Assembly (NCBI RefSeq): GCF_020524035.2
Contig: NZ_CP129013.1
Location: forward strand, 2,469,822-2,533,821
Source of the DNA: Bacillus carboniphilus
GTDB lineage: Bacteria; Bacillota; Bacilli; Bacillales; JAIVKR01
Length of the DNA: 64,000 nucleotides
Direction of reading: 5' to 3'
Shown here piece after piece: positions 63,057 to 64,000 of the stretch. Every line of letters starts with the position of its first letter. Within the stretch, counting starts at the first letter, position 1. The notes beneath the pieces were generated by a model. The model made no database searches, was not told where the DNA came from, and saw only the letters and a program-made list of their open reading frames with translations. A program made the translations under genes and the position numbers.

Positions 63057-63278
63057 TCACTTTAATTTTTTGCATATCTTTTCAATTAATTCATCCTCTG
63101 TTGGAGCTGCTACGGGACGGTTGTTGACAAAAGCAAAAGATTTTTTTCGACCTGGTCCACAGTATGATTGACAACCAATTTCAATCGCTGCATTTGGATC
63201 TACTGTTTTCAACTTAGGAAGTAAAGTTTTCAAGTTTGTTGCTTGGCAATCATCACAAACACGGAATTCATTGCCCAT
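63057..63278 (-). CDS. DUF1450 family protein
   Basis: 73 aa from the ATG at 63278 (AAAGGG upstream; a 6-codon longer start exists at 63296). It contains [20 protein letters not shown] and [20 protein letters not shown]. Conserved Cys (CDDC, CQSYC) suggest an Fe-S or Zn site, as proposed for the family. The function is unknown. It precedes the repeat element and rsfA. Confidence 0.85.
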   Translation of the reverse strand: MGNEFRVCDDCQATNLKTLLPKLKTVDPNAAIEIGCQSYCGPGRKKSFAFVNNRPVAAPTEDELIEKICKKLK

Positions 63279-63491
63279 GTTTAACAACCCTTTCATCTCA
63301 TGTTGACACTAACAGGTATTTTACCTGTTCTGATTAGCTATATCAAGTGTCAAAATCCTCCCTGCTCAGACATTTAAGTTCAATAAGGTCTGACAAAAAA
63401 CAAAATAGAAACTGATACATTATGATCTTTTTAGAAAAATCTACTATCCTTGTATAAAAAAATAAGAGATGGACAAAATGCTAGTAGAGGT

Positions 63492-63913
63492 TGTTCAAAA
63501 AGTCATAAAAAATTGCTGTCGAATAACTTTGTTGGTTTGCTTTTCCGACACTCCGACGCCAGGATTGGCTAGCACGGGCGTTGTCCCTAGGATGGCGATG
63601 CACACGATGTGCTAGCGTCAACGTTGGTCACAGGACGTGACCGATATTAGTTGACGTTCCTCCTTTAGCCCGTGAACCATACTGTACGTACACTGCGAGT
63701 GCTTCGATGCCCAGGACGGGCTAGCGCAGGAGTTGTCACAGGACGTGACTGAACTTAGCCTGCGTTCCTTTAAGCAGTCGACTCGTTCTTCAGCGTCCTT
63801 TTTCCCCTACTTTTTGAACACGCACTAGTAGTGAATCTTTAAGGAAACGCTTGTTCAAGAGTGAGTCCTCAACCGTTTATAGTGGACAAAGTCATCTAAC
63901 CACTTTTTGAACA
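63492..63913. repeat. 422-bp MITE-like element with inverted termini
   Basis: TGTTCAAAAAGT (63492-63503) and ACTTTTTGAACA (63902-63913) form 12-bp perfect inverted ends. Inside are several palindromes, GTCACAGGACGTGAC twice (63630, 63738) and CACACGATGTGCTAGCGTCAACG (first 20 bases shared in inverted form with 54940-54970). No coding frame. It belongs to the repeat family at 54860-55065. Confidence 0.65.
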
Positions 63914-63946
63914 GCACTAAAATGATTGTTAGGGAGTTGAGAATAA

Positions 63947-64000
63947 GTGAAACAAAGACAAGATGCATGGTCCGAAGAAGATGATTTGTTATTAGCAGAA
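63947..64000 (+). CDS. rsfA: RsfA-family prespore regulator, 5' end only
   Basis: Starts at a GTG with AGGGAG ten bases before it and reads VKQRQDAWSEEDDLLLAE to the window edge. This is the highly conserved Myb/SANT-like N-terminus of RsfA, a regulator of SigF-dependent genes in the forespore. ywfO and rsfA (ywfN) are neighbours in B. subtilis, which supports the call. Confidence 0.85.
   Translation, partial: MKQRQDAWSEEDDLLLAE

Overview
The window is low-GC Firmicute DNA, most likely a Bacillaceae chromosome. Both edges carry a gene set and order known from Bacillus subtilis: mmgB-mmgA-fadF at the left, and clsB-uvsE, ywiB-argS, speE-speB, pbpG, ywhD, ywhC, ywgA, ywfO and the start of rsfA at the right. 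Ribosome-binding sites are strong AGGAGG types, TTG starts are used several times, and FadR, CcpA and sigma-A type sites can be read directly.

Left core (1-4.5 kb): a minus-strand fatty-acid beta-oxidation cluster. A FadR-type operator overlaps the fadF promoter and a cre box lies upstream of mmgA. Right core (48.6-64 kb): phospholipid synthesis, UV repair, a broken ECF sigma factor with a self-type promoter, arginyl-tRNA synthetase, spermidine synthesis, a spore-associated class A PBP and a run of conserved yw genes.

Between fadF and clsB lies about 44 kb of accessory DNA. Its left part (4.8-16 kb) holds small stress or regulatory genes, two frameshifted MFS exporters, a TPR protein preceded by a 17-codon ORF and hairpin, a truncated Mrr-like gene and secreted or membrane proteins. 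The centre (16-34 kb) is a minus-strand polymorphic-toxin locus. It contains one complete 3191-aa WapA/Rhs-type surface protein, followed by a tandem array of orphan Rhs C-terminal cassettes, toxin-tip fragments and immunity genes. The tips include a glycine-rich, probably membrane-acting tip (several copies, each with a 4-TM immunity protein), an ADP-ribosyltransferase-like tip followed by a NADAR-domain protein, and a probable nuclease tip. A second Rhs remnant set lies at 44.5-47.4 kb. Near-identical Rhs core repeats could let orphan tips recombine onto the complete gene.

The rest of the island (34-44.2 kb) has a cell-wall-binding-repeat protein, a secreted FN3/DUF3238-like protein with a 4-TM partner, a compact Gabija-like OLD nuclease/UvrD helicase pair, an IS4-family element and a serine recombinase. 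A decayed piece of a similar recombinase lies at 5.96 kb, near the opposite end of the island. IS200-like sequence is fused in frame to one toxin tip.

At least seven genes carry single-step frameshifts, mostly in homopolymers and including conserved housekeeping genes. Many may be sequencing errors, so 'pseudogene' calls on these should be read with that in mind.
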